Shown piece after piece: positions 17,673 to 27,016 of a DNA stretch of 64,000 bases. This DNA is from Anaerolineaceae bacterium. GTDB taxonomy: Bacteria; Chloroflexota; Anaerolineae; Aggregatilineales; Phototrophicaceae. The translations under genes and the position numbers were made by a program. Positions within the stretch are counted from its first letter, which is position 1. Each line of letters opens with the position of its first letter. The stretch covers positions 188,052 through 252,051 of the forward strand of contig PABP01000035.1 in the NCBI GenBank assembly GCA_002699585.1, given 5' to 3'. The notes below the pieces were generated by a model. The model did not search any database. It was not told the origin of the DNA and worked only from the letters and a program-made list of their open reading frames with translations.

Positions 17673-19012
17673 TTTTTGCTTGAACGCCTTCCGCGAGCGG
17701 TCTTGGCACTCGCCTGTTCAGCAGCTACTTTGGTTGTACTGAGGGTGAATCCGATAACACGTTCCGGGTAGGGTTCTTGCTCATAAACAATGAGCGAGAC
17801 TTCTGTGCCCGTTTTGGCGAAGATCACCAAACCCTCTTCGTCGTCGCTTATATCCTTTTGATCGAGCATGGCTTCTAATAGCCTGAGATGCATAAAGGGT
17901 GTGACGGTGCTGCGCTGCGTATCCGTTGGCACACCGAGATCGGCAAGCAGAGCGCGTGCATCTTCAAAACGATGACCCACAGCCTGCAACAGATTGATTT
18001 TGCCGAGCGGAGCCAGCCAATGATCGAGCATCAACAAACGGCGATAAGGCGGTTGTGTATCAATGTGGGCGACGCAGCAGCGACCATTGCTATCTATTTC
18101 CAACCAGAGGCGGCCTAAGCGCACACAAGGATCGCCACAAACACAGGCTGTTGCCAAATAGCGATGCATCACATCCTGGACGATAATGTAAACCCACTCA
18201 TAAATTCGTTCCGTGATGGATTTATCGTCTTTGTAGACATTGTCGTCTAAGTTATCTCGCAACACTATGAGGTCATCTTTCACACATCCAACCTGGCACA
18301 GAGGATGCTTGTCCAGCCACTCGCACAACCAGTCGATAAACCGTTTCGGGTCATTCAGCGTGCCACTCTTTTCGTCTGTCAGGACTGTGAGTAGCTGCAA
18401 CATCCGCTTGAGAAAGCCCAGGTTTTTCAGGTAACGTTTTGCCCACTGTTCGGCAGCATCGCTAACCGGATCATCGTCTACAGGGAGGACTTTACGCTCC
18501 ACGAAGAAACCTTCATTCGTACGTGCATCTTCGCAGGGTACTACTTTGCGGCACGCTTCGCGCCCTAATGCAATTTGTGGGCTGCTAGTGTGTTCCTGAT
18601 ACCGAATGAACAGGTCAACGATCAATGTTTGTTGTTCAGGGCGTTCGCTGCTTAGGTCGCAGGGGTCTTTGCGCTCCTGACAGAGCTTGCTCAGATCGTA
18701 TTTGTAGGCTTCTGGCACGATGATGTCATCGCCCTCACCGCTGAGGGCATAACCTGGACTGATGATAACCTGTGCCGCGTTTTCAGGGTCGATGCAGATG
18801 TTGAGGCCGCAAACCACACCCCAACCATCCCGGTAGCGATTGAGCCGCAGCTTGTCCTGCGTCCATGACAGGAGCGTATTCAGGTCTTTATCGGTCAAGA
18901 GCTGCCCACAGAAGAAGCGCGGCTGCACCAAGCCCGTCAGTCCACACATATCGCAGTCTGTGGTTGGTGTCTCTTGGTTGGATTTTACAGGTACTGTAAT
19001 GCCAGTTTTCAT
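17669..19012 (-). CDS. eCIS-associated GWGxVxGL family protein, paralogue 3
   Basis: Protein of 447 residues with the signature RFFCGQLLTDKDLNTLL, then RDGWGVVCGLNICI and ISPGYALSGEGDDIIVPE; here AIDGYGRE has drifted to ALSGEGDD. It is Cys-rich near the N-terminus (CDMCG) and around CVCGDPCVRLG at about 290, and is otherwise mostly helical without the fibre-like block of paralogues 1 and 2. The ending ARGRRSSKK is basic. AAGGAG lies 7 bases before the ATG at 19012, and the stop overlaps paralogue 2. Probably a structural partner of the same baseplate region; function not known. Confidence 0.65.
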   Translation of the reverse strand: MKTGITVPVKSNQETPTTDCDMCGLTGLVQPRFFCGQLLTDKDLNTLLSWTQDKLRLNRYRDGWGVVCGLNICIDPENAAQVIISPGYALSGEGDDIIVPEAYKYDLSKLCQERKDPCDLSSERPEQQTLIVDLFIRYQEHTSSPQIALGREACRKVVPCEDARTNEGFFVERKVLPVDDDPVSDAAEQWAKRYLKNLGFLKRMLQLLTVLTDEKSGTLNDPKRFIDWLCEWLDKHPLCQVGCVKDDLIVLRDNLDDNVYKDDKSITERIYEWVYIIVQDVMHRYLATACVCGDPCVRLGRLWLEIDSNGRCCVAHIDTQPPYRRLLMLDHWLAPLGKINLLQAVGHRFEDARALLADLGVPTDTQRSTVTPFMHLRLLEAMLDQKDISDDEEGLVIFAKTGTEVSLIVYEQEPYPERVIGFTLSTTKVAAEQASAKTARGRRSSKK

Positions 19013-19058
19013 AGTTTTATCTCCTTATGCCCTAAAGGACGTTGTTTTACTCCGTCGC

Positions 19059-20351
19059 CTAATCGTATGAATCTCGGCTATCAACCACATGGAACCAGCT
19101 TTCGAATGTTCCGCCGGATATGCCGTCTCCTGTTGGAAATTGGGCACACAGGAAATTGCCATCGACTGGATTGTTGTGGCAGTCCAAAATGAAATCGCAC
19201 TTCAAGGTGATATACAGCGTAGAACCTGCAATCGTTTTCCTGCCGGTAAGGTCTTTGCGCTCAATGGTGAAAACGGCGACGCTGTTGGCGTTTTGATCGT
19301 GATCTTCCAGGCGCGGGCGCACCTCTTCATCGCCCAAGAAGCGCAGTTCCTGATCTTCGTCCAGCGCATAGACCGAGAAGGTGGCCTCGCTGATGCCGAT
19401 TTTGCCATTGTTCGGCAGCAAGCTCCGATCAAAATAGATTCGTAGCTCGCCACGTTCATCACGTAGCTCGTCTAATTCCAGCGTGCCGCCATGTTCCCAG
19501 CTTGTGTCAATGATATGCGTCAAGTATCGCGGCGGCGTGAGCAAACGGCGAACGCCACTCATGTCTATGTCGATGCCTTCTGATGTGCGTGTAATGAGCG
19601 CAAGTGGTACATAAGTACCGCAGGGGCAGTCGGGTGTCATGCAACTGGCACACTCCTCTAACGGCTCAGACCCGCAATCATCGTTGAAAGCTGTGCATGG
19701 GTCGCCAATGAGGTCGAGCCAGCATTGGGCGCTTATATCATCAAAGGGGATAGGCCTCAGCTCGTAACCCTCACGAATGCGATTGCCTGTTGTCATCGTT
19801 GGGTCGCAGGTGTCGTATGGTATCTGTATCGGCTCTACGTATTCCTCGCAGTAATATAGGCACAGCAAATACTGATCCTCATAACGCCTCTCATCGTGTC
19901 TTTTGCGCTTCCGCTTACGTGTTTCTTGTGCCGCTGATTCCTGCTGTGCGACCTGTTCCATTTCACCATCATTGTCATCTTCTTCGTAGCTATCTTCTTC
20001 ATAGCTGTCGTCATCGTATTTATCATGGTCATCGTTGTCGATGTCGGGTAGGTCTAGCTCGAAGGCGACATTCTCTGGCACGATGATTTCGCGCCCATAG
20101 CAGTCAATGGCAATCCCTTCGCAAACCACAACCCAGCTATCTTTACAATCAGGGCGGGGATGATTTGTCACGGATAGCCCACACAGTACGCCCCAACCAT
20201 GCAGCAAGCGGTTGTGTGCCCGGTGCCGACTGAGGAAGTATTCCTGGTCAAGGCGATAATCACGGACGCTCATGGGCTTGCCCAAGAAGTAATGATTACG
20301 CTCCTGTACGATGGTGTTGTCGATGCTGATAGGTGGCTGTTCAACTTTCAT
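19059..20351 (-). CDS. eCIS-associated GWGxVxGL family protein, paralogue 4
   Basis: Protein of 430 residues with the signature YFLGKPMSVRDYRLDQEYFL, then HGWGVLCGLSV and CEGIAIDCYGREIIVPEN. An acidic low-complexity insert at about 115-150 (runs of Asp, Glu, Tyr) is followed by a basic Arg/Lys stretch. A Cys-rich motif CASCMTPDCPCGTY at about 235-250 could bind metal. The C-terminal half looks like a beta-sandwich. It is the first of the four paralogues in transcription order, with AAGGAG 7-8 bases before the ATG. Confidence 0.65.
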   Translation of the reverse strand: MKVEQPPISIDNTIVQERNHYFLGKPMSVRDYRLDQEYFLSRHRAHNRLLHGWGVLCGLSVTNHPRPDCKDSWVVVCEGIAIDCYGREIIVPENVAFELDLPDIDNDDHDKYDDDSYEEDSYEEDDNDGEMEQVAQQESAAQETRKRKRKRHDERRYEDQYLLCLYYCEEYVEPIQIPYDTCDPTMTTGNRIREGYELRPIPFDDISAQCWLDLIGDPCTAFNDDCGSEPLEECASCMTPDCPCGTYVPLALITRTSEGIDIDMSGVRRLLTPPRYLTHIIDTSWEHGGTLELDELRDERGELRIYFDRSLLPNNGKIGISEATFSVYALDEDQELRFLGDEEVRPRLEDHDQNANSVAVFTIERKDLTGRKTIAGSTLYITLKCDFILDCHNNPVDGNFLCAQFPTGDGISGGTFESWFHVVDSRDSYD

Positions 20352-20383
20352 TTTTCTTCTCCTTCATTGTTCATAATGGTGTC

Positions 20384-22555
20384 TTAGCGCAGGGTTTTCC
20401 CTGGTAAAATGCGACGGTCGCTGTCGTCAGATGGATCACTTGCCAAAATCGAATCCTGACCGAGTATCGTTTGTGTGGCGCTCGGGGGTGCATCACCCTT
20501 CAGGTTAGCCAGTATCGCTACCGAGTAGTCGCCGATGATGGTGTCAAAGCCGACAGTCGATTGCAGGCCGACTTGAACGTGTGGCTTGGCGAGACACAGC
20601 TGATACTGGGTATGGACGGGTTTTTCGGCCTCGATTGCGCGGTGAAGCATTTCCAAATCATCATTGCTGCGTATCCACGTGGCAGGCACCATCACGAAGA
20701 AGCGGTGAGCATATTCATTAAAGATGTCCATTTCTGGGTCGCCAACGGAATGCAGCAGTACGTCGCCTTCGCGCGAGAATTCGTCTAGTTGTAAACGCCC
20801 GACCTGAGCAGCTCCCCAGAGCGATACGGTGGGCTGTCCCACGCCGCTTCGTCCCAAAATTACACGCTGGCGCTCACGGAATCCTTCGATAATCTGGGGA
20901 TAATCGCCCTGCTCCTCTGGTGGAATGTCGGTGATGTTGTGCAAATAGACCTGCAGATATGCACGCAGGCCAGCAGCCGTACCCCGTTTGTCATAGATAG
21001 CGGGGGCTGCCGCCAACAAGCGGCGTTTTTGCTCGGTCGTCCAGCTACGCTCTAAAGTCAGCCCCAACCATCCCGCAAGATCATCCAGATAATGCTCAGG
21101 AACGGTGTGCGGGTCGAACAAGCCTGCGATATTATCAATAGAGCCTTGTAAGGCATCCCACTCTGTCTGGATTACCCCTAGATAATGCTCCAGGAAGTGA
21201 CGGCTCTCGTCGTCGTGGGCGTAGATAGCTGGCAAATACTGCAAGTATGATTCTCTTGGGAAGTGAATTCGCAGCCGTTTAATGGCTGGCGTGCGATAGC
21301 CACCGCCCATTAGCTGGACGCGCACCCATAAATAGCGGCCTTCTCTGCTGTTCACCAAAAATTCATGCAGGGTCGTATCCTGAGTGGATGTTGTTGGGCT
21401 GCGTCCAATGACATCGTAATGAGTGTCCCAAACGTCTTCCGGCAGGTTGCGAATATCAACAGATCGGCGCGGATTTGGGTCGGTCAACGTGGAAACCCGT
21501 AAGCGTGTACCGGGAGGCAGTGTTTGCCTCAGTTCCAACTCAATGCGATGCCACTGGCAGCGGTAGATAGCGCTGTCCAGGCGTTGGCTGTACCACACAC
21601 CTTCCGTGACGTACAGATAAGGGCCAGGAAATTCGGTCGGGTCGATTTTGTTGATGCGCTTGCCGCTGCGGTTGAAAATTTGATCGCCTGTTTCACAGCG
21701 GGCGACCGTCATCGAGAATATAGGCGGATCTTGGGGTAAGTGGCGGTCACATTCGTGGGCTAGGCTGGCGGGTAAGCAGAAGCGGTTTTTATAATCCACG
21801 ATGATCGGCGGCGCATCGAAGTAAGGACGCACATCGCCAGCGTAGTCATAGGTGCCGTCGGGTATGCCATTAGAATTATAATGATGCAGGCGGCCTGCTG
21901 TATGGTCAAACAGGTAGATATAACCGCTGCGGTCTACCGCTATCCGTGACCAAACGCCTGCGAAGTTGTCATCTTGTAGAACAATGTGCAGGCGACCTGT
22001 CTGTGGGAGGAAACTGTATACACAGCCACCCTGTCCATCGAGAATATAGGCGTGATTGTCGTGCACGGCGATGTCAATGGGATGCCATTGGTTGGGTCGC
22101 GTCAGACTCTCGATAAGTCCTAATGTGCCTGTATCGAAAATCTGCACGCGACGATTGCCCGCGTCAACGACAAACAGCATATAGCCCCAGATGGCAATAT
22201 TGGTTGGATTATTGAACTGACGCGCCTCTTGACCACGACCCCCAATGGAGGGCAGTCTCACAAAGGCTTCGTTTTCAGGGTCATAGCGCTTGATATGCCC
22301 GGAAGGGGTCAGCAGGTACACAATACCGCTGTCATCCAAGGCCATGCCTGTCGGCAAGACTAGCCGCCCCAAACTACCGTCAGGGCTTATCAATCCCAAA
22401 GGCCCGGACAAATCATCGGAGAGTTGTAAGGCATCCCCCTGGCTAATCCCTTTAGCCCAGGTTGGATTGTTATTGATCTCGCTGGCAGCGGGTTTATCCA
22501 CTCGCCAGCGGGAGCGTCCTTGTAGCAGCCAGAAAGTAGGTTCTTGCACTTGCAT
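20384..22555 (-). CDS. eCIS tail protein I-like baseplate protein with N-terminal beta-propeller
   Basis: Protein of 723 residues from the ATG at 22555 (AGAGAGG 5 bases upstream). The N-terminal 330 residues form an NHL/SMP-30-like propeller (GMALDDSGIVYLLTPSGHIKRYD and similar blades). Residues about 437-620 match the phage tail protein I family (P2 gpI; Afp12 position): YLQYLPAIYA, LAGWLGL, RRLLAAAPAIYDKRGTAAGL. In phages this protein links the baseplate wedge to fibres. It follows the gpJ gene with 10 bases between, as in other eCIS. The propeller fusion is an extra that might bind a sugar or partner. Confidence 0.85.
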   Translation of the reverse strand: MQVQEPTFWLLQGRSRWRVDKPAASEINNNPTWAKGISQGDALQLSDDLSGPLGLISPDGSLGRLVLPTGMALDDSGIVYLLTPSGHIKRYDPENEAFVRLPSIGGRGQEARQFNNPTNIAIWGYMLFVVDAGNRRVQIFDTGTLGLIESLTRPNQWHPIDIAVHDNHAYILDGQGGCVYSFLPQTGRLHIVLQDDNFAGVWSRIAVDRSGYIYLFDHTAGRLHHYNSNGIPDGTYDYAGDVRPYFDAPPIIVDYKNRFCLPASLAHECDRHLPQDPPIFSMTVARCETGDQIFNRSGKRINKIDPTEFPGPYLYVTEGVWYSQRLDSAIYRCQWHRIELELRQTLPPGTRLRVSTLTDPNPRRSVDIRNLPEDVWDTHYDVIGRSPTTSTQDTTLHEFLVNSREGRYLWVRVQLMGGGYRTPAIKRLRIHFPRESYLQYLPAIYAHDDESRHFLEHYLGVIQTEWDALQGSIDNIAGLFDPHTVPEHYLDDLAGWLGLTLERSWTTEQKRRLLAAAPAIYDKRGTAAGLRAYLQVYLHNITDIPPEEQGDYPQIIEGFRERQRVILGRSGVGQPTVSLWGAAQVGRLQLDEFSREGDVLLHSVGDPEMDIFNEYAHRFFVMVPATWIRSNDDLEMLHRAIEAEKPVHTQYQLCLAKPHVQVGLQSTVGFDTIIGDYSVAILANLKGDAPPSATQTILGQDSILASDPSDDSDRRILPGKTLR

Positions 22556-22565
22556 ATCGGCCTCT

Positions 22566-24497
22566 CTAGCGATCCTCATAAGGTGTCATGGCGATGTCAT
22601 GGTCGAAGCCGTACACCAGGCCATCCGGCTCGATTTCGACCTGCTCTGAGATGGTATGGCGCGTCCCATTAGCATAAACGTGGTGAATGACGGCGTTGCG
22701 GACATCGGGCACGTTGTATATCACGTCGTACAAGGTGCTTGGGTTAAAATCTTGACCAAATGGGCGCTGTGGCGAATTCAGAGCATAGTTAATCGCCTTA
22801 ATAACCGCCTCTTTCACCGCATCGGGCGCGGCATACGGGCTGTGATGGACTAGCGCTTCTACCTTGATTTCGGTGTATTGCGGCCCGACGACGTACAACT
22901 CGGTGGTCAGCATCCGCCTGTCATTGAGATATTGCGCGACGCTGCGACGCTGATCTGTGGATGGGCGCGGCGGAATATCTTTGTTGTCAGGGACGATCAC
23001 GACCGTCACCGCGCCGGGCACATCGACACCGCGATAATTGGGGTTCATCAGCCCGATAGCGGTAGCCCGTGCCACGCCGCCCGCTTGTTTGGCTAGCTCG
23101 GTCAAATCCTCAGCGGATACTCCACGCCCACGACTGCGGAGCTTGCTCGGCGCTCGTTTCCGCAGTTCAGTGACAGTTTGTTCATCCGCGCCTCCAACGG
23201 CAGGGCGTACATTGGTCACTTCATCAACGCCAATGAGGGTGACTTGTGGCGCGTTGATGAGGCCAGGGTCGAGATTGGCCGCTTTACCACCGCCATAACG
23301 ATATTCCAGCGCGACGATTTCCGTGCCAGCCAGTGGAATGCGCCCATTTGTGCCATCTCCAAAACGGATTTCACCTGCGGTCGCATTCAAGATAAAGCAG
23401 GCCTTATCGGGGTCTGCGGCTAACAGGTCATCGAGTTGTTCCCACATTTCGGGTTCGCCATCAGGTTCTGTAAGTTCTAGCTTCAAGGTCTTCGCCTGTA
23501 CGGGCGCGTTCTGAAGGCTGACACGCTGCTTCGGCAGCCCGTTGCTGATCTCTACAATTTCATTGCGTACTGTGGTCAGGCTGATAGCAGGCACGACATT
23601 TGACCGTAGATAGGCGATTTCCGGGACAGTTCCAGCCGGATAATTACCATCGTAGATGCGACAGCGTACCCAATACATCGGGTCGGTGATTTCCCCCACA
23701 TTAAGCATGGGTTCGATGTCCCTGGGCGCTTCTACGATGATATAACCTTCGCGGGTAAAGGCGCTGCTATCATCACGGTAGACGCTCAATTGTCGCCAGC
23801 GCGTCGAGCCTGTAGGCTGATATTCCCAGACGAGCCTCACAGGCGGTGCAGGCGGTTCGATCATCTCGCGGCTGCTTGGTACGCGGCCTTTGTCTGCGGT
23901 CGGTGTTAAGAAGACGCGGAAGCGCATCTGGGTGGGAAAAGGTCGTCCTACTGGCTCTCTGGGCGGGGCAAAACCCAAATAGAGGGCGCTGCCTACCGAA
24001 GCACGCCAGCCAAATGGCTGAAATGTAGCATCCTGTTCCTCGTTCGACAGCGTTTCGTCGATGAAACTGTTGCCATCAAATACCTGTGTATGTGCCAGTG
24101 GCATACGAATTAAATCGATGCCTTCTTCTGTTTCAAAGATGAATTGATCGCCGTCGGGTGATTGGCCTGCGATGGGTGTTCTCTGTGGCACGCCTGGGTT
24201 TTGTGGCACATCGGGATTCGCCGTAAAGACGAGATGAGCTGTCGCGGGTTGAGCAGGCTCCAACTCCAGATTGAGCAGTTGCAGGAACTTCAAATAATTG
24301 CGCTCCGGAACCTGGTTCATAGAGAACTTCAAGCCCTCTGTGAGCCAGGCCACCAGTTGGAGCAGGGTCACACCTGGATCGCTCTCATTGAAGTCTGTCC
24401 ACTCCGGATTATAGCGCTGTGCCCGCAGCAGTAACTGACGATACAGGGTTTCAAAGTCAGGGCTATCTAGCTGCGGTATGTTGGGTTCTAAAGGCAT
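22566..24497 (-). CDS. Baseplate J-like protein (gpJ / Afp11)
   Basis: Baseplate wedge protein of 643 residues. The N-terminus FETLYRQLLLRAQRYNPEWTDFNESDPGVTLLQL is the conserved opening of putative baseplate assembly proteins of this class (quoted only as a pattern: LL-RA-RY-PEWTDF, then SDPG). A later segment AGEIRFGDGTNGRIP at about 370, and VSAEDLTELAKQAGGVARA followed by VTVVIVPD at about 450-500, are the gpJ core. AAGGAG lies 7 bases before the ATG. It forms wedges around the spike with gp25 and the tail protein I product encoded on either side. Confidence 0.92.
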   Translation of the reverse strand: MPLEPNIPQLDSPDFETLYRQLLLRAQRYNPEWTDFNESDPGVTLLQLVAWLTEGLKFSMNQVPERNYLKFLQLLNLELEPAQPATAHLVFTANPDVPQNPGVPQRTPIAGQSPDGDQFIFETEEGIDLIRMPLAHTQVFDGNSFIDETLSNEEQDATFQPFGWRASVGSALYLGFAPPREPVGRPFPTQMRFRVFLTPTADKGRVPSSREMIEPPAPPVRLVWEYQPTGSTRWRQLSVYRDDSSAFTREGYIIVEAPRDIEPMLNVGEITDPMYWVRCRIYDGNYPAGTVPEIAYLRSNVVPAISLTTVRNEIVEISNGLPKQRVSLQNAPVQAKTLKLELTEPDGEPEMWEQLDDLLAADPDKACFILNATAGEIRFGDGTNGRIPLAGTEIVALEYRYGGGKAANLDPGLINAPQVTLIGVDEVTNVRPAVGGADEQTVTELRKRAPSKLRSRGRGVSAEDLTELAKQAGGVARATAIGLMNPNYRGVDVPGAVTVVIVPDNKDIPPRPSTDQRRSVAQYLNDRRMLTTELYVVGPQYTEIKVEALVHHSPYAAPDAVKEAVIKAINYALNSPQRPFGQDFNPSTLYDVIYNVPDVRNAVIHHVYANGTRHTISEQVEIEPDGLVYGFDHDIAMTPYEDR

Positions 24498-24508
24498 GGG
24501 CGCTCTCC

Positions 24509-24907
24509 TTAACCGGGTCCCTCATTAATGAAGAAGGGGTAGACGATGTTGTAAAAAGCATTGGTAGAACGAACGCGGTAGTCGATACGAATGAGCAAAT
24601 AATTACGGGCTTCTGGCGGCGTGGTCACACGAACCTCCAACACGTCAATGCGTTGTTCATAGCGCACCAGTGCTTCTTCCACGCGCGTTTTGACGAGACC
24701 GCGCAGGGCGGGTGTGTTGGGCTTCGATACTAGATCATAGATGCCGCAGCCGAATTCAGGCCGCATCTGACGCTCACCGGGCGCAGTGCTCAAAATCAAG
24801 AAGATGCTCTGCCGAATTTTTTCGTTACCGTCGAGCAGCGACAGCCGTTTGTTTTGGCCTAATTTGATAGGGAAAGGCCAGCCGCGACCTCTAAAGTCCT
24901 CAAGCAT
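24509..24907 (-). CDS. gp25/GPW-family baseplate wedge protein (Afp9-like)
   Basis: Protein of 132 residues. The gp25 family motif is clear: GRGWPFPI near the N-terminus, then EKIRQSIFLILSTAPGERQM, RPEFGCGIYDLV, and a C-terminal RNYLLIRIDYRVRSTN. It has lysozyme-like ancestry but a structural role in the wedge. The ATG at 24907 is preferred because GGAGG lies 6 bases before it; the TTG at 24913 overlaps the PAAR stop. Twelve bases separate it from gpJ. Confidence 0.92.
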   Translation of the reverse strand: MLEDFRGRGWPFPIKLGQNKRLSLLDGNEKIRQSIFLILSTAPGERQMRPEFGCGIYDLVSKPNTPALRGLVKTRVEEALVRYEQRIDVLEVRVTTPPEARNYLLIRIDYRVRSTNAFYNIVYPFFINEGPG

Positions 24908-24909
24908 GC

Positions 24910-25299
24910 TCAACCTCCAATAAATACGGTGCTGACCGCGGCCACTGTGCCGACGGGTAAATCGGTCGGGTCGTTACACGTTTCGGCAGTGTCTCCAGCG
25001 CGTGCCGCCGCTTTACCGTTGATGAAGACCGTGCTGCTGCCTATTTTGATAGTCCCTTTATTTTGCGGTGGATTCACAAACGTCCCACCTATCGGGATAT
25101 GAGCTGGTGTATTGGTCGCGGTGCTATCCACAGTGGCGGCAGCTTTGCCATTTATCATCACGTCCGAACTCAACTCACCATTGATAATGCCCATAAAGGG
25201 ATGTGGCACTGGCACCGGGCTAACGGGGCCTGGTGGCTGAATCATGTGTGTATCGAGTGCTGTAATTTGGTCACCCTCTTTTGCTGCGGGTTGTCCCAT
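24910..25299 (-). CDS. PAAR-domain spike tip protein (Afp10-like)
   Basis: Protein of 129 residues made of a PAAR-type repeat fold: DVMINGKAAATVDSTATNT and VFINGKAAARAGDTAETC are the two characteristic repeats, and THMIQPPGP opens the fold. Such proteins sharpen the spike and form the first point of contact with the target membrane, and can carry effectors. There is no C-terminal extension here, so the tip itself carries no toxin. It lies between the gpV-like spike and gp25 genes. Confidence 0.92.
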   Translation of the reverse strand: MGQPAAKEGDQITALDTHMIQPPGPVSPVPVPHPFMGIINGELSSDVMINGKAAATVDSTATNTPAHIPIGGTFVNPPQNKGTIKIGSSTVFINGKAAARAGDTAETCNDPTDLPVGTVAAVSTVFIGG

Positions 25300-25310
25300 G
25301 ATGTTCCTCT

Positions 25311-25892
25311 CTATGGGTTAATATCGACTTTAGCGCCTTTGATTGTCATGTTGCCGCCTGCGCTCAAGGTCATGTCGCCAGAGGCTTCGATTTCAATTTT
25401 GGTGGCGGTTACTTTCACATCGCCACTGCCTTTGATCTCGACACTCACGCTGTCACAGTCCACTTGGATTAGGTTTTTAGCAGCATCCAAGACGATCTTT
25501 TGCTTACCGTCTTTGGCGAAGATTTCAATTTTTTGCTCGCCATCCGTATCATCTAACTTGATGACGTGCCCGCTGCGGGATGTGATGCTGCGTATATCGT
25601 TTTTCTTGGCCTCGCCAAGCTCCGGCGGGAGCTTGTCTTCACTGTTCCACAGCGCGCCCACGATATGCGGTCGGCGGGGGTCGCCATATTCAAATACCAC
25701 CAAGACCTCATCGTCGACTTCTGGGCGCATGAATAAGCCACGCTCTTTGCCTGCCATCGGGCTAACCAGGCGTGCCCAATCACTTTGCTTGTCTTCCAAA
25801 TGCGGGAAGCGCACCTTTACACGCCCCAGGTTCTCTGGATCTTCGAGCGATGTTACAACCCCAATTAGAATGCCATTTTCACGCGAGGTCAT
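25311..25892 (-). CDS. gpV-like spike protein (OB-fold plus beta-helix)
   Basis: Protein of 193 residues from the ATG at 25892 (AGGAGAG 8 bases upstream); a longer frame starting at 26009 overlaps the gpD gene and is less likely. The N-terminal OB-fold of phage baseplate assembly protein V/VgrG gp5 is visible: LIGVVTSLEDPENLGRVKVR, then WARLVSPMAGKERG and PEVDDEVLVVFEYGD, RPHIVGALWN. The C-terminus is a repetitive beta-helix (GDVKVTATKIEIEASGDMTL). It is shorter than VgrG because the gpD part is encoded separately upstream. Confidence 0.92.
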   Translation of the reverse strand: MTSRENGILIGVVTSLEDPENLGRVKVRFPHLEDKQSDWARLVSPMAGKERGLFMRPEVDDEVLVVFEYGDPRRPHIVGALWNSEDKLPPELGEAKKNDIRSITSRSGHVIKLDDTDGEQKIEIFAKDGKQKIVLDAAKNLIQVDCDSVSVEIKGSGDVKVTATKIEIEASGDMTLSAGGNMTIKGAKVDINP

Positions 25893-25896
25893 GGCC

Positions 25897-27012
25897 TTAA
25901 CTCTCCTCAAGTCGACACGTAAATTCAGTGGAATAGCCGCTGTCGCCGATGGTGTGGGTGGTACTTTGCACGAAGTATTGACCGCTAAAGCGTCTTCCCA
26001 ATCCATCAATTTCTAACATTGAGCCGGCTCTCAAATCGGGCAGACCGATGGTCGAACCATCAGCGGTGACGGTTTCCTTCGCTATATCTTCCAGGATGCG
26101 CTTGGCAATCTGCTTGGCTTCTTGCTCACTTTGGACGGGCTTGTTGGTGATCACTTCCTCACGATCAGAAACAGCTTTGGTAATCATGGCCTGGTCGGCA
26201 GAGTCTTTGAAGCTCTTAGTCGTCAACTCACTCCGGCTGACCGTTGCCGAAATTTCCTTTTTCTTTTTGGCATCCCATCCGCGTACTGTTACCTTGTCAA
26301 CCTGCCGTGCTGTGGTCAGCGTGGGGTTGAAATGCCGAAGCGTATTTCCATAAGTTAATTTATAAGCGGCAGCTTGCGGTGTTTCGGAAATGCCGAAGAA
26401 TAAGATGCTCTCCCTTGAGTCGCTATCTTCCGTGATATACAACTCGTAGCCATTGAGTCGCGCCCGTTCCATAAGGAATACGATGTCGTAGCGATTATCC
26501 TGAAAGACATATTGATGCTGGGTTTCGTTTTGTTGTGGCTTGGTGTCCATTTTGATTCCCAGACGCTTGCCGATCTTTTCAGCGATTGCGCTATCGGTCA
26601 TCTCTTCATAGATGTCGGATATTTGCTTCTTGCGGAGCGCGTGCAGGGTGTTCAGTCCCGTGATTGTCAATGTGGAAATGCCGCCTTCTGGGAAGGTGGG
26701 CTGAAGGGATGTGATTTGCCCTTTTATCATCAGGCGCATATCATCGCGTTGTGTGTGATAGCCCATCCACAATTCCAACGTTTGACCAGGATTGAATGTA
26801 TCTTCATCGCTGTACTTAAACGCGCGTTTTTCGTGCAGCCATTCATTGAAGACCGTGATCTGGAAATTGTCGATTTGATCCATGCTGTCCTGATAGCTGA
26901 CCTGTGTTACATCCCGAAGCACATCTTTTTTGACATCACGCCCATCAATCCGCACCTCGAAGTGAGGGACGTAAAAGTCTCGACCGTCGTAAATCTTCTG
27001 TGCCGTCGCCAT
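25897..27012 (-). CDS. gpD-like spike hub protein (phage late control D; Afp8-like)
   Basis: Hub protein of 371 residues. Opening YVPHFEVRIDGRDVKKDVLRDV and SMDQIDNFQITVFNEW are typical of phage late control protein D and the VgrG N-terminal half. Later motifs include TSLQPTFPEGGISTLTI, MERARLNGYELYI, and the C-terminal GSMLEIDGLGRRFSGQYFV. GAGGATTAACGCG precedes the ATG. Together with the gpV-like product encoded 5 bases downstream it makes a split VgrG spike, as in most eCIS. Confidence 0.9.
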   Translation of the reverse strand: MATAQKIYDGRDFYVPHFEVRIDGRDVKKDVLRDVTQVSYQDSMDQIDNFQITVFNEWLHEKRAFKYSDEDTFNPGQTLELWMGYHTQRDDMRLMIKGQITSLQPTFPEGGISTLTITGLNTLHALRKKQISDIYEEMTDSAIAEKIGKRLGIKMDTKPQQNETQHQYVFQDNRYDIVFLMERARLNGYELYITEDSDSRESILFFGISETPQAAAYKLTYGNTLRHFNPTLTTARQVDKVTVRGWDAKKKKEISATVSRSELTTKSFKDSADQAMITKAVSDREEVITNKPVQSEQEAKQIAKRILEDIAKETVTADGSTIGLPDLRAGSMLEIDGLGRRFSGQYFVQSTTHTIGDSGYSTEFTCRLEES

Positions 27013-27016
27013 CGCG

